From Actinomadura hibisca NBRC 15177 (GTDB lineage Bacteria; Actinomycetota; Actinomycetes; Streptosporangiales; Streptosporangiaceae): DNA of 58,673 nt. The notes under the pieces were generated by a model that worked only from the letters and a program-made list of their open reading frames with translations, did not search any database and had not been told where the DNA came from. The position numbers and the translations under genes are program-made. Location: the NCBI RefSeq assembly GCF_001552635.1, contig NZ_BCRO01000081.1, positions 1 through 58,673 of the forward strand. The letters are read 5' to 3'. Shown here in pieces: positions 6,678-15,711 of the stretch. The first letter of the stretch is position 1. Each line of letters starts with the position of its first letter.

Positions 6678-7060
6678 AGCTCTACGTGACCAGCGTCTTC
6701 GTGGACGACCAGGCTGAGGCGCTGCGGTTCTACACCGAGGTCCTCGGGTTCGAGAAGAGGACCGAGGTTCCGCTCGGGGAGGGTACTTCCTGGTTGACGG
6801 TTGCTGCGCCTGGGCAGGAGGTCGAGCTGCTGTTGGAGCCGGCTGGGCATCCGGCTGTGGGGCCTTATCGGGAGGCGCTGGTGGGGGACGGGATTCCGCT
6901 GGCTTCCTTTGCTGTCGAGGATGTCGCTGGTGAGTTCGCTCGGCTTCAGGGGCTCGGGGTGCGGTTCGTCCAGGAGCCGCTGGAGCAGGGGCCTGTCGTC
7001 ACCGCTGTGTTCGACGACACCTGCGGCAACCTCATCCAGATCGTCCAGACCATGCAGTGA
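6674..7060 (+). CDS. VOC-family (glyoxalase/bleomycin-resistance-like) protein
   Basis: 128 aa from GTG 6674, with GGAGG at 6666-6670. It has the typical VOC beta-alpha-beta-beta-beta layout twice: VKLYVTSVFVDDQAEALRFY, then TEVLGFEKRTE and ELLLEPAGHP; the second half ends VFDDTCGNLIQIVQ. ArsR plus VOC pairs are common in actinobacteria and are thought to handle a small reactive or environmental compound; the substrate here is unknown. Metal ligands of true glyoxalase I are not clearly conserved. Confidence 0.88.
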   Translation: MKLYVTSVFVDDQAEALRFYTEVLGFEKRTEVPLGEGTSWLTVAAPGQEVELLLEPAGHPAVGPYREALVGDGIPLASFAVEDVAGEFARLQGLGVRFVQEPLEQGPVVTAVFDDTCGNLIQIVQTMQ

Positions 7061-7071
7061 TCAGATCCTCG

Positions 7072-7332
7072 TCATTTTCTGGTGTTCTCCAGGCTTCGGC
7101 CTGCGGCCACGCCCATCTCCGCCACCGTCACCAGGTAGTGCCTCAGCACCTCGACGGGGATGTCCGGCGCCAGGGTCCGCACCTCGCACGGGCGGCCCGG
7201 GTCCTCGTCCGGGATCAGCGTGTGCGCGAGTGGGCGGCCGTCGGTCAGGTCGGTCAGTTCCACGCTCCACGCGTCGTCCGGCACCGCGTAGAAGGCCAGG
7301 AGCTCGTACAGTTTCCCGTCGTCCTCAAGCAT
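7072..7332 (-). CDS. Small conserved hypothetical protein
   Basis: 86 aa from ATG 7332. The sequence (MLEDDGKLYELLAFYAVPDD ... HTLIPDEDP ... EVLRHYLVTVAEMG) is compact and acidic with no membrane segment or known motif. It converges on the VOC gene (11 bp apart) and diverges from the large ligase fusion (86 bp between starts). Strong high-GC codon bias on this strand supports it being real. Confidence 0.6.
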   Translation of the reverse strand: MLEDDGKLYELLAFYAVPDDAWSVELTDLTDGRPLAHTLIPDEDPGRPCEVRTLAPDIPVEVLRHYLVTVAEMGVAAGRSLENTRK

Positions 7333-7418
7333 CACTCTGACAGTCTCGCGCCCCAAAAGACTGAAACAGTTTCGCCTCCATGTGATATTTCCGCGTAACA
7401 AGGGGCACTTACGCTCGC

Positions 7419-9935
7419 GTGATGGGCGACCGTGCAGAAGTGGTGGCCGTCGGTGTCGAAGAGGAGTTCCACACCGTCGACCTGGACACGCATCGGCTGC
7501 TGCCTCGGGCGGACAGCCTGCTGCAACAGCTTCCTCCCGACCGGTTCGGCGCTGAACTCCAGCGCTCGGTCGTGGAGACCAACAGCCGGCCGTTCGTGCG
7601 GCTGGTCGACCTGGCCGAGGATCTGGCGGCGCTGCGGCGCGGGGTCGTCGCGGCGGCCGAGCCGCTCGGGCTCGGGATCGTCGCGGCGGGCACCGTGCCC
7701 GTGGCTGACCTGGAGGCGCTCAAGGTCACGCCCGATCCCCGCTACGAGAACATGCTGGAGGAATACCAGGCTCTGGCGCGCGAGCAACTGATCTGTGGCG
7801 CCCAGGTTCATGTGGACGTGGGGGATCGCGATCTGGCGGTCGCCGTCGCGCATCGGCTGGGACCGCGGCTGCCCGCGCTGCTGGCGTTGTCGGCCAGCTC
7901 GCCGTACTGGCAGGGCGCCGACAGCGGGTATGCCAGCTATCGGTCGCTGATCTGGTCGCGGTGGCCTACGGCTGGGCCTTTTGGGGAGTATGGGTCGGCT
8001 GCTGAGTACGACCGGGTTGTGGCTGATCTGGTGCGGTCCGGGGTCATCACCGATCCGGGGATGATCTATTTCGACGTGCGGCCTTCGGCGCATCTGCCGA
8101 CGGTTGAGCTGCGCATCTGTGATGCCTGCCCGCGTGTGACCGACGTGGTGCTGCTGGCGGGGCTGTTCCGCGCCATGGTCATCGAGGAGCTGGAGGGCGC
8201 GGAGGCCGGGCGGCCCGCGCCGTCGGTCCGGCCCGAGATGGTGCGGGCGATGACCTGGCGGGCGGCCCGGTCCGGCCTGGAGAGCGAGCTGATCGGCACT
8301 GACGGGGTGCCGATGGCCGCGCCCGAGTACGTGCGCGGCATGGTGAACGCGCTGCGGCCCACGCTGGAGCGGCTGGGCGACTGGGATCTCGTCGCCGAGC
8401 TGACCGAGGACGTGCTGCGCAGCGGTGGGTCCGCTGCTCGGCAGCGCGCCGCCTTCGCTGAGGGGGGTGTTGGGCGGGTTACTGAGCTTCTCTTGGCCGA
8501 GACTCGGGCCAACACCGAGTGGACGGCTGGGGCCGGGCCCGCGCGTCGGCACGTCACCGAGATGTTGTCCGGGTACGACACCGAGGTCGATGAGGCCGTT
8601 GTTTTCGACGGCAGCGCCCGGGGTCCCTACGGCCTGCTGATGAACGCCCTGGACCGCATGGGCCGGGACGGGCTGCTCGAACGTGAGCGGCGGCGGGATG
8701 AAGTCCAGCGCCAGCTGGGCATGACCTTCCAGGTGGAAGGTGAAGAGGAACGGCTCTTCCCGGTGGACGTCATTCCGCGCATCGTGGCCGCCGAGGACTG
8801 GACGCCCTTGCAGGCCGGGCTGATCCAGCGTGTGCGGGCATTGGAGGCGTTCCTGCACGACGCCTATGGCGGGCGGCAGGTCGTGCACGACGGGGTGTTG
8901 CCTGCTTGGGCTGTGGATGATTCGCCCGGAATGAAGGCAGATGGGCGGCTTGTGCCTCAGTCGGTCGCTCGGATCGCCGTTGCGGGTGTTGACCTGGTGC
9001 GGGACGGGGCAGGGCGCTGGGCCATTTTGGAGGACAACCTTCGGGTGCCCTCGGGGATCGGTTACGCCTTGGCCAACCGGTGGCTCGCTGCGCGTGTTCT
9101 GCCTGAGCTGGTCCGCGCCGCGCCTACGCCCAGTCCTGTTCGGGCGGTCAACACGCTGCGGGAGGCGCTGGGCGGCGATAGTGAAGGCTTGGCGCTCGTC
9201 ACGTCGGGTGAGGGGGACTCGGCCTTCTTCGAGCACGAGCTGCTGGCCCGGGAGATGAGCGTTCCGCTGCTCACGCCCTGCCAGCTGCGGGCGGATCAGT
9301 CGGGCGTGTGGGCGGACGGCCGCCGGATCGAGGTCATCTACCGGCGCATCGACGAGGACGAGTTGTTCGACGCGGTCGGCGAGGACGGCCGTCCGCTTGG
9401 CCCGGGGCTGCGCGCCGCGATCGAGCGTGGTGCGGTGCGCCTCGCCAATGCTCCGGGGAACGGCGTCGGGGACGACAAGGCGCTGTACGCCTATGTTCCG
9501 AAGCTCATCGAGTACTACCTCGGTGAGCAACCGCTGATCGACAACGTCCCCACGTATCTGTGCCGCGATCCCGAGCAGCGCGAGCAGGTGCTGGACAGGT
9601 TGGCGGAGCTCGTCGTCAAGCCGGTGGACGGTTACGGCGGCAACGGTGTGCTGATCGGGCCCGACGCCTCCAAGGTCGAGCTGGCCGAGGTGCGGGAGAA
9701 GATCCTGGCCGAGCCCGCGGGCTGGATCGCGCAGGAGACCGTCCGGCTGTCCACGCATCCCACGTTCGTGGACGGGCGGCTGCGTCCCCGCGCGGTGGAT
9801 CTGCGGGCGTTCGTGGCGCTGTGTCCCGAGCCGGAGGTCCTCCAGGTCGCCATGACGCGGGTCGCGCCGGAGGGCAGCCGCGTCGTGAACTCCTCGCGCG
9901 GCGGCGGCTCCAAGGACACCTGGTTGATGCGCTGA
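7419..9935 (+). CDS. Fusion of a GCS2-type carboxylate-amine ligase with a circularly permuted ATP-grasp domain
   Basis: 838 aa from GTG 7419 (or 837 from ATG 7422). Residues about 10-370 match the YbdK/GCS2 glutamate-cysteine ligase fold: GVEEEFHTVD, ELQRSVVETNS, QVHVDVGD, and PTVELRICDACP in the active site. Residues about 400-830 match the circularly permuted ATP-grasp type (VHDGVLPAW, ILEDNLRVPSGIGYALANR, VVKPVDGYGGNGVLIGP). Each half alone can form amide bonds from an acyl-phosphate, so the protein may join two peptide-forming steps. It is followed after 16 bp by an AsnB-like amidotransferase. Parts of the gene use T-ending codons far more than the rest. The pairing with an amidotransferase suggests a small peptide or osmolyte; product unproven. 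Confidence 0.88.
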   Translation: MMGDRAEVVAVGVEEEFHTVDLDTHRLLPRADSLLQQLPPDRFGAELQRSVVETNSRPFVRLVDLAEDLAALRRGVVAAAEPLGLGIVAAGTVPVADLEALKVTPDPRYENMLEEYQALAREQLICGAQVHVDVGDRDLAVAVAHRLGPRLPALLALSASSPYWQGADSGYASYRSLIWSRWPTAGPFGEYGSAAEYDRVVADLVRSGVITDPGMIYFDVRPSAHLPTVELRICDACPRVTDVVLLAGLFRAMVIEELEGAEAGRPAPSVRPEMVRAMTWRAARSGLESELIGTDGVPMAAPEYVRGMVNALRPTLERLGDWDLVAELTEDVLRSGGSAARQRAAFAEGGVGRVTELLLAETRANTEWTAGAGPARRHVTEMLSGYDTEVDEAVVFDGSARGPYGLLMNALDRMGRDGLLERERRRDEVQRQLGMTFQVEGEEERLFPVDVIPRIVAAEDWTPLQAGLIQRVRALEAFLHDAYGGRQVVHDGVLPAWAVDDSPGMKADGRLVPQSVARIAVAGVDLVRDGAGRWAILEDNLRVPSGIGYALANRWLAARVLPELVRAAPTPSPVRAVNTLREALGGDSEGLALVTSGEGDSAFFEHELLAREMSVPLLTPCQLRADQSGVWADGRRIEVIYRRIDEDELFDAVGEDGRPLGPGLRAAIERGAVRLANAPGNGVGDDKALYAYVPKLIEYYLGEQPLIDNVPTYLCRDPEQREQVLDRLAELVVKPVDGYGGNGVLIGPDASKVELAEVREKILAEPAGWIAQETVRLSTHPTFVDGRLRPRAVDLRAFVALCPEPEVLQVAMTRVAPEGSRVVNSSRGGGSKDTWLMR

Positions 9936-9951
9936 CAAGGGGGAATGGAGA

Positions 9952-11724
9952 ATGTGCGGGCTCAGTGGCGAGGTGCGGCTGGACGGCGGGAGCGCCGACG
10001 CCGCGGCGGTCGCGCGGATGACCGCGGTGATGGAGCCGCGCGGCCCGGACGGGGCGGGGCTCTGGTCGGCCGGGCCGGTCGCGCTCGGGCACCGGCGGTT
10101 GAAGATCATCGACCTGTCGGACGCGGGCGCCCAGCCGATGGTCGACAACGACATCGGCGTCACCGGCGTCTTCAACGGCTGCCTCTACAACTACCGCGAG
10201 CTGCGCGAGACGTTGCGGGCGGAGGGCTACCGCTTCTTCTCCACCTCCGACACCGAGGTGCTGCTGAAGGCCTACCACCGGTGGGGGCTCGACTGCGTCG
10301 ATCACTTCAAGGGGATGTTCGCGTTCGCGCTGGTGGAGCGCGATTCCGGGATGGTCGTGCTGGGCCGCGACCGGCTCGGCATCAAGCCGCTGTACGTGAC
10401 GCGCGACGCGTCCCGCATCCGCTTCGCGTCCACGCTGCCCGCCCTGCTGGCGGGGGGCGGCGTGGACACCGACCTGGACCTGGTCGCGCTGCACCACTAC
10501 ATGTCGTTCCACTCGATCGTGCCGCCGCCGCGCACGATCCTGAAGGGCGTCGAGAAGCTGCCTCCGGCGACGGTGCGCGTCATCCGGCCGGATGGACGGA
10601 CGGATGACCGCGTGTATTGGCGGCCCGACTTCACGCGCGGCCAGCGCATGGAGAAAGAGGAGTGGACGACCGCCGTCCTGGAAGGGCTGCGCACCGCCGT
10701 CGACCGGCGGATGGTCGCCGACGTCCCGGTCGGCGTGTTGCTGTCGGGCGGGCTGGACTCCAGCTTCATCGTCGCACTGCTGGCCGAGGCCGGGCAGCGC
10801 GGGCTCAGCACGTTCAGCATCGGGTTCCAGGAGGCCGGGGGCGAGTCGGGCGACGAGTTCGTCTACTCGGATCTGATCGCCGAGCGGTTCGGGACCGATC
10901 ATCACCAGATCCGCATCGACGACAGGCGGCTCCTGCCCGCCCTCACCGGTGCGATCGGCGCGATGAGCGAGCCGATGGTCAGCCACGACGTGGTCGCGTT
11001 CTACCTGCTGTCGCAGGAGGTGTCGCAGCACGTCAAGGTGGTGCAGTCGGGGCAGGGCGCTGATGAAGTGTTCGCTGGGTACGACTGGTATCCGCCGCTG
11101 GCCGGGGTTTCGCGGGGCGGCGCTGTGGACGCGTACGCGACGGTGTTCTTCGACCGTTCCTATGGGGAGCTGGCTCAGATTCTGCGCCCGTCCTATTTGT
11201 TGGACCACGATGCGGCTTGTGAGTTCGTCCGTGAGCATTTTGCTATGCCGGGCGCGACTACGACCGTGGACGCGGCCTTGCGAATCGACAGCACCGTCAT
11301 GCTGGTGGACGATCCCGTAAAACGCGTGGACAACATGACGATGGCGTGGGGATTGGAAGCCCGCACGCCGTTCCTGGACCACGACCTAGTGGAACTGGCC
11401 GCCGCGTGCCCGCCGGACCTGAAACTGGCCTCCGGCGGTAAGGGCGTGCTGAAGGACGCCGCGCGCGGCATCGTCCCAGACGAGGTCATCGACCGTACTA
11501 AGGGCTATTTTCCAGTCCCGGCCATCCGGCATCTGTCCGGCCCTTATCTGGAGCTCGTGCGCGAGGCGTTGAACGCACCCGCGGCTAAGGCGCGTGGTCT
11601 GTTCCGTGCTGAATATCTGGAACAGCTGATGGACGCGCCCAGCGCGCACCGCACAAATCTAGGCGCGAGCCAGTTGTGGCAGGTCGCCTTGTTGGAACTG
11701 TGGCTACAGGGGCATGGCGTGTGA
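9952..11724 (+). CDS. AsnB-like amidotransferase, N-acetylglutaminylglutamine amidotransferase type
   Basis: 590 aa starting MCGLSG, so Cys2 becomes the N-terminal nucleophile of a class II glutaminase. GRDRLGIKPLY lies in the glutaminase domain; residues 264-271 carry the ATP-pyrophosphatase loop LLSGGLDS. Similarity is strongest to the family annotated N-acetylglutaminylglutamine amidotransferase (TIGR03104), which in rhizobia sits beside a GNAT/ATP-grasp synthetase. Here the partner is instead a GCS2/ATP-grasp fusion. It would amidate a terminal carboxylate using glutamine. GGGGGA lies just upstream. Generic asparagine synthetase is the alternative. Confidence 0.85.
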   Translation: MCGLSGEVRLDGGSADAAAVARMTAVMEPRGPDGAGLWSAGPVALGHRRLKIIDLSDAGAQPMVDNDIGVTGVFNGCLYNYRELRETLRAEGYRFFSTSDTEVLLKAYHRWGLDCVDHFKGMFAFALVERDSGMVVLGRDRLGIKPLYVTRDASRIRFASTLPALLAGGGVDTDLDLVALHHYMSFHSIVPPPRTILKGVEKLPPATVRVIRPDGRTDDRVYWRPDFTRGQRMEKEEWTTAVLEGLRTAVDRRMVADVPVGVLLSGGLDSSFIVALLAEAGQRGLSTFSIGFQEAGGESGDEFVYSDLIAERFGTDHHQIRIDDRRLLPALTGAIGAMSEPMVSHDVVAFYLLSQEVSQHVKVVQSGQGADEVFAGYDWYPPLAGVSRGGAVDAYATVFFDRSYGELAQILRPSYLLDHDAACEFVREHFAMPGATTTVDAALRIDSTVMLVDDPVKRVDNMTMAWGLEARTPFLDHDLVELAAACPPDLKLASGGKGVLKDAARGIVPDEVIDRTKGYFPVPAIRHLSGPYLELVREALNAPAAKARGLFRAEYLEQLMDAPSAHRTNLGASQLWQVALLELWLQGHGV

Positions 11725-11787
11725 GCGGGGCATGTGAAGGGAACGACGACGGCGACAGTCGTCCCCCGACGAAGGAGCCCCCGTTAG

Positions 11788-12555
11788 ATGTGCCGTCACT
11801 TTGCCTGGGTCGGAGCGCCCACGAACCTGCACGCGCTGGTGTACGGCCCCGGATACGGGCTCGTCGAGCAGGCCAAGGTGCCGCGGTGGCAGCAGATCGG
11901 ACTGGTCAACAAGGACGGCTTCGGCGTCGGCTGGCACCCGGCCCCCGGCACCGCCACGGTCTACCGCACCACCACCTCCATCTGGGAGGACGCCACCTTC
12001 CCGGCGCTGGCGCGTGAGGTGGAGTCCCGGTGCGTGCTGGCGGCGGCGCGCGCGGCCAGCCCCGGCATGCCGATCGAGGAGACCGCCAACGCGCCGTTCA
12101 CCGACGGCCAGATCCTGCTGAGCCTGAACGGGCACCTCAACGTGGAGAAGACCGGCGCGCTGCTGGAGGCGGGGCGCATCCCCGAGTCGGGGTGCGACTC
12201 GGCGTTCCTGGCGGCGGTGTTGTGGCAGCGCCTGGAGGCGGGGCGGCCGCTGGACGTCACGATCGAGGACCTGCTGTACGACATCGTCGCGCTGGACCCC
12301 AACGCCTGCCTGAACATGCTCGCGACGGACGGGCGGCGGGCCGTCGCCACGACGTGGGCCGAGACGCTCTGCTACCGCAAGGCCCCCGGCGGGGTGCTGG
12401 TGGCGAGCGAGCCGCACGACGACGGCGACGACTGGGTGACGGTGCCGGACCGGTCGATCGTGGTGGCCGACGGGTCGTCGGTGGTCGTGCGGGCGCTGGA
12501 GGCCGTGGTGGGCGCGGCTCCGACCGTGCTGCCCGGCGAGGCGGTGCCGGGCTGA
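11788..12555 (+). CDS. EgtC-like class II glutamine amidohydrolase
   Basis: 255 aa starting MCRHFAWVGAP, with Cys2 as nucleophile, then NKDGFGVGWHP, NAPFTDGQ and LNGHLN, all typical of EgtC (gamma-glutamyl-hercynylcysteine sulfoxide hydrolase). AAGGAG lies upstream. The neighbouring ergothioneine genes egtB, egtD and egtE are absent, so it more likely removes a gamma-glutamyl group from the product of the two upstream ligase genes. It follows the AsnB-like gene by 63 bp on the same strand and converges with the AAA+ gene. Function by resemblance; substrate inferred from context. Confidence 0.8.
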   Translation: MCRHFAWVGAPTNLHALVYGPGYGLVEQAKVPRWQQIGLVNKDGFGVGWHPAPGTATVYRTTTSIWEDATFPALAREVESRCVLAAARAASPGMPIEETANAPFTDGQILLSLNGHLNVEKTGALLEAGRIPESGCDSAFLAAVLWQRLEAGRPLDVTIEDLLYDIVALDPNACLNMLATDGRRAVATTWAETLCYRKAPGGVLVASEPHDDGDDWVTVPDRSIVVADGSSVVVRALEAVVGAAPTVLPGEAVPG

Positions 12556-12613
12556 CCCCAGGCCGGGCTGATCCCAGGTCGGCTGACGATGCCGGGCCGG
12601 ACGGGGCGGCGGG

Positions 12614-15598
12614 TCAGCCCGCCAGGTCTTCGGGCGTGAACGTCGACAGCTCCTCCGCGCTCAGCCGCCGCCCGCCGTCCGCCAGCCGCCCCGTGCGGCG
12701 GGCGTGCGCCGTGACGGCCGCGCGGAACAGCTTGTCGACCTCGCGCGCGTTGCCCTGCTGGTAGCGGGCCCGCTCGGCGCGCAGGTGCGTCAACAGTGCC
12801 GCGCGGGTCTCGTCCGGCACCCGGTAGTCGGCGGCCCCGGCCTTGGCCGCGAAGATCTCGGCCAGCTCGTCCACCTGGTACGACGGGAACGTGATGGTGT
12901 GCGCGAAGCGTGAGGCGAGGCCCGGGTTGGCCGCCAGGAAGCCCGTCATCTCGTCGGTGTAGCCCGCCGCGATCACGATGACCTCGTCGCGGTGGTCCTC
13001 CATGAGCTTGACCAGCGTGTCGATGGCCTCCTGGCCGAAGTCGTGGCCGCCGCCCGTCTCGCGCGACAGCGTGTACGCCTCGTCGACGAACAGCACCCCG
13101 CCGCGCGCCCGCTCGAACACCTCGCCGGTCTGCGCGGCGGTGTGCCCGACGTACTGCCCGACGAGGTCGCCGCGCGCCGCCTCCACGACCTGTCCCCCGG
13201 CCAGCACGCCGAGCGCCGCCAGCAGCTCGCCGTACAGCCGCGCGACGGTCGTCTTGCCGGTGCCGGGCGGCCCCGCGAAGATCAGGTGGCCGGTGACCGG
13301 GTCGGCCTCCAGCCCCGCCTCGCGGCGGCGGCGCGCCGATTCCAGCAGCGCCAGCAGGTCGCGGATCTGCGCCTTCACCTCGGCCAGCCCGATCATCGCG
13401 GTGAGCCGGCCGAGCACCGCCTCGACCTGCTCGGGGTCGCGGGCCTCGCCGAACCGGGCGGCCAGGCCCGCCGCGACGTCCAGGTCGTCGGGCAGGATCA
13501 GCGTCAGGCTCTCCACCGACGGGTCGTCCTCCTCGGCCAGGCGCTGCGCCTGCCGCTCCACCGCCGCCTCGAACATGCGGCGCGCCTCGCGGCCGTTGCC
13601 GAAGTCGGCGTCGCGGCGCACGCTGGTGAAGTGCGCGACGATCGCCTCGCGCGTCTCGGGGGCGATGCGGTACCCGTCGCGCTCGGCGTGCGCCTCGATG
13701 ATGTCGGCCAGCTCGGCGGGGCTGTAGTTCTCGAAGTCGATGGTGCGGGAGAAGCGCGACTTCAGGCCCGGGTTGGCGGTGAGGAAGGCGCGCATCTCGG
13801 CGGTGTAGCCCGCGACGATCACCACGACCTCGTCGCGGTGGTCCTCCATGAGCTTGACCAGCGTGTCGATGGCCTCCTGGCCGAAGTCGGTGCCGCTGGA
13901 CTTGCGCGACAGCGTGTACGCCTCGTCGAGGAACAACACCCCGCCCTTGGCGCGCTCGAACGCCTCGCGGGTCTGGATGGCGGTGCCGCCGACGTTCTCC
14001 GACACCAGGTCCGAGCGGCTGACCTCCACGACCTGGCCGCCGTCCAGCACGCCGAGCGCGGCCAGCATCGTGCCGTACAGCCGCGCGACGGTCGTCTTGC
14101 CGGTGCCGGGCGGGCCCGCGAACACCATGTGGCGGCTGATCGCCGGGCCGGGCGGCAGGCCCGCCTCCCGCCGCCGCTCGGCGATCTTCTGGAGGTTGGC
14201 GATCTTCTTGATCTGCTGCTTGACCGCCGCCAGGCCGATCATCGCCTCCAGTTCGGCGAACCAGGGGTCGCCGCTTGGCGCGGCCTCGGCCCGTCCGGCG
14301 GGGCGCGGCGTCGCCTGGGTCTTGGCGGACGGGTCCGGGGCCGGGACCGGCTCGTGCACGACCGGCTGCGGCCCGGCCGCGGTGGCGGTGCGGACCTGCG
14401 CGACGTCCTCGAAGCCCGTCAGGTCGGGGCCGCCGTTGTGCTCGCTCGACCCGCCCTGCATCCGGAACCGGGCGTCGCGGGAGGTCACGACGCCGCGGTC
14501 GGCGTTGCCGGTGATCGTGCAGTCGCGCAGCAGCACGTCGGTGTCCCGGTCGGCCTCCACGCCGAACAGGCCGCTGTCGCAGATCGTGGTGCCGGTCACC
14601 ATGACGCGCGCGCCCGGCATGACGCGCAGCCCGAGGATGCCCGCGCCGCTGATGATCCCGCCGGTGACGGTGGTGCCGCGCGTCTCGCCGATCGCCATGC
14701 CGTTGTCCCTGGTGCCGCGGATCTCGCAGTCCTCCAGCGTGGCCGTGCCGCGCTCGCCGACGCTGACGCCGATGCGCTCGCCGCCGTGCACGGTGATCCG
14801 GCGGCCGGTGAGCCGGCCGCCCTCGGTGACCCACACGCCGTCCTTGGTCGCGCCGGTGATCCGGACGTCCTCGGCCAGCGCGGTGGCGTTGTCCCGCACC
14901 ACCAGCGAGCTCTCGCCGCTGCGCTCCAGCGTGGTGTCGCGGATGGTGGCGTCGGCGCGGTCGGCGACCAGGACGGCGGCGTTGGCCGGGTCGGTGACGG
15001 TGCACCGCTCGATCTCCACGCGGGCGCCCTCCCCGGCGAACAGCGCCGACAGTCCCGCGTCGGCGAACCGGCTGGCGCGGACCGTCACCGTGCTGCCCAG
15101 CGTCATGGTCAGCGCGTTCTCGGCGCAGTCGCGCAGCACGCAGTCCTCGATGACGCCGCTCGCGCCGTGGTAGAGCACCGCGCCGTCGCGGACCACGCAC
15201 GAGCGCAGCGCCACGGTCGCGCCGTCCCAGCAGTTGACGGCCACGGTCCTGGGGCGGCTGACGAACTCGCACTGCTCGGCCAGCACGTTCCCGCCGGGCA
15301 CCCGCAGCGCGCTGCCCTGGGCGCTCCAGTTGCGGACGACCAGGCCCTGGAGGGTGACGCTGCCGGTCAGCCGGATGACGGCGTCGTCGGTGGAGCCGTC
15401 CAGGGTGACGGTGCCGGGCCCGCCGACCGCCGTCAGCACGAAGTCCGACGAGCTCTGGAAACCGGTGCCGGGGTACTGGCCGGGCTCGACGAGGATGTGC
15501 TTGGTCTGCGGCCCGTACGGCGGCAGCGGGGCGCGCAGCGCGTCCAGCACCGTCCGGTACGCGCGCGGCGCGGTTCGCGACACGACCAGCTTCAGCAA
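12614..15598 (-). CDS. Right-handed beta-helix protein with two CbbX-type AAA+ domains
   Basis: 994 aa. Residues about 30-385 are repeating short beta-strand turns (patterns such as VTLQGLVVRN, IEDCVLRDCAENAL, IEDCEIRG-like units), a pectate-lyase-like parallel beta-helix. A Pro/Ala linker follows (about 390-440). Then two AAA+ modules of CbbX/SpoVK type: each begins EAMIGLAAVK or TAMIGLAEVK, has Walker A GPPGTGKTT (near residues 493 and 776), Walker B LFLDEAYTL or LFVDEAYTL, and the shared DFGQEAIDTLVKLMEDHRDE. Such modules remodel protein assemblies and also occur near type VII secretion (EccA). It stands alone on this strand, 77-113 bp from a divergent macro-domain gene. Fusion evident, target unknown. 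Confidence 0.88.
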   Translation of the reverse strand: MLKLVVSRTAPRAYRTVLDALRAPLPPYGPQTKHILVEPGQYPGTGFQSSSDFVLTAVGGPGTVTLDGSTDDAVIRLTGSVTLQGLVVRNWSAQGSALRVPGGNVLAEQCEFVSRPRTVAVNCWDGATVALRSCVVRDGAVLYHGASGVIEDCVLRDCAENALTMTLGSTVTVRASRFADAGLSALFAGEGARVEIERCTVTDPANAAVLVADRADATIRDTTLERSGESSLVVRDNATALAEDVRITGATKDGVWVTEGGRLTGRRITVHGGERIGVSVGERGTATLEDCEIRGTRDNGMAIGETRGTTVTGGIISGAGILGLRVMPGARVMVTGTTICDSGLFGVEADRDTDVLLRDCTITGNADRGVVTSRDARFRMQGGSSEHNGGPDLTGFEDVAQVRTATAAGPQPVVHEPVPAPDPSAKTQATPRPAGRAEAAPSGDPWFAELEAMIGLAAVKQQIKKIANLQKIAERRREAGLPPGPAISRHMVFAGPPGTGKTTVARLYGTMLAALGVLDGGQVVEVSRSDLVSENVGGTAIQTREAFERAKGGVLFLDEAYTLSRKSSGTDFGQEAIDTLVKLMEDHRDEVVVIVAGYTAEMRAFLTANPGLKSRFSRTIDFENYSPAELADIIEAHAERDGYRIAPETREAIVAHFTSVRRDADFGNGREARRMFEAAVERQAQRLAEEDDPSVESLTLILPDDLDVAAGLAARFGEARDPEQVEAVLGRLTAMIGLAEVKAQIRDLLALLESARRRREAGLEADPVTGHLIFAGPPGTGKTTVARLYGELLAALGVLAGGQVVEAARGDLVGQYVGHTAAQTGEVFERARGGVLFVDEAYTLSRETGGGHDFGQEAIDTLVKLMEDHRDEVIVIAAGYTDEMTGFLAANPGLASRFAHTITFPSYQVDELAEIFAAKAGAADYRVPDETRAALLTHLRAERARYQQGNAREVDKLFRAAVTAHARRTGRLADGGRRLSAEELSTFTPEDLAG

Positions 15599-15711
15599 CG
15601 CGGTTCCCCCGTCCTCGGCCCGGCAAGATCGACCATCGTGGGCTTTATCGTCCCACCCGTCCGGGCCGTCGCGCGATGGATCCGTCGGAGGCGACCCTTA
15701 GGGTGCGGCTT

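Noticed and set aside
7332..10175. A 947-aa minus-strand frame opposite the ligase fusion
   Set aside because: Its composition is His/Arg/Gln-rich and lacks domains, a result of reading high-GC coding DNA on the wrong strand.
7419..12555. An ergothioneine biosynthesis cluster
   Set aside because: Only an EgtC-like gene is present; egtB, egtD and egtE are absent and the ligase has an unusual fusion.
12372..15626. A 1084-aa minus-strand frame overlapping the beta-helix/AAA+ gene
   Set aside because: It is an out-of-frame reading of the same gene with Arg/Gly-rich nonsense sequence; the 994-aa frame holds the real domains.
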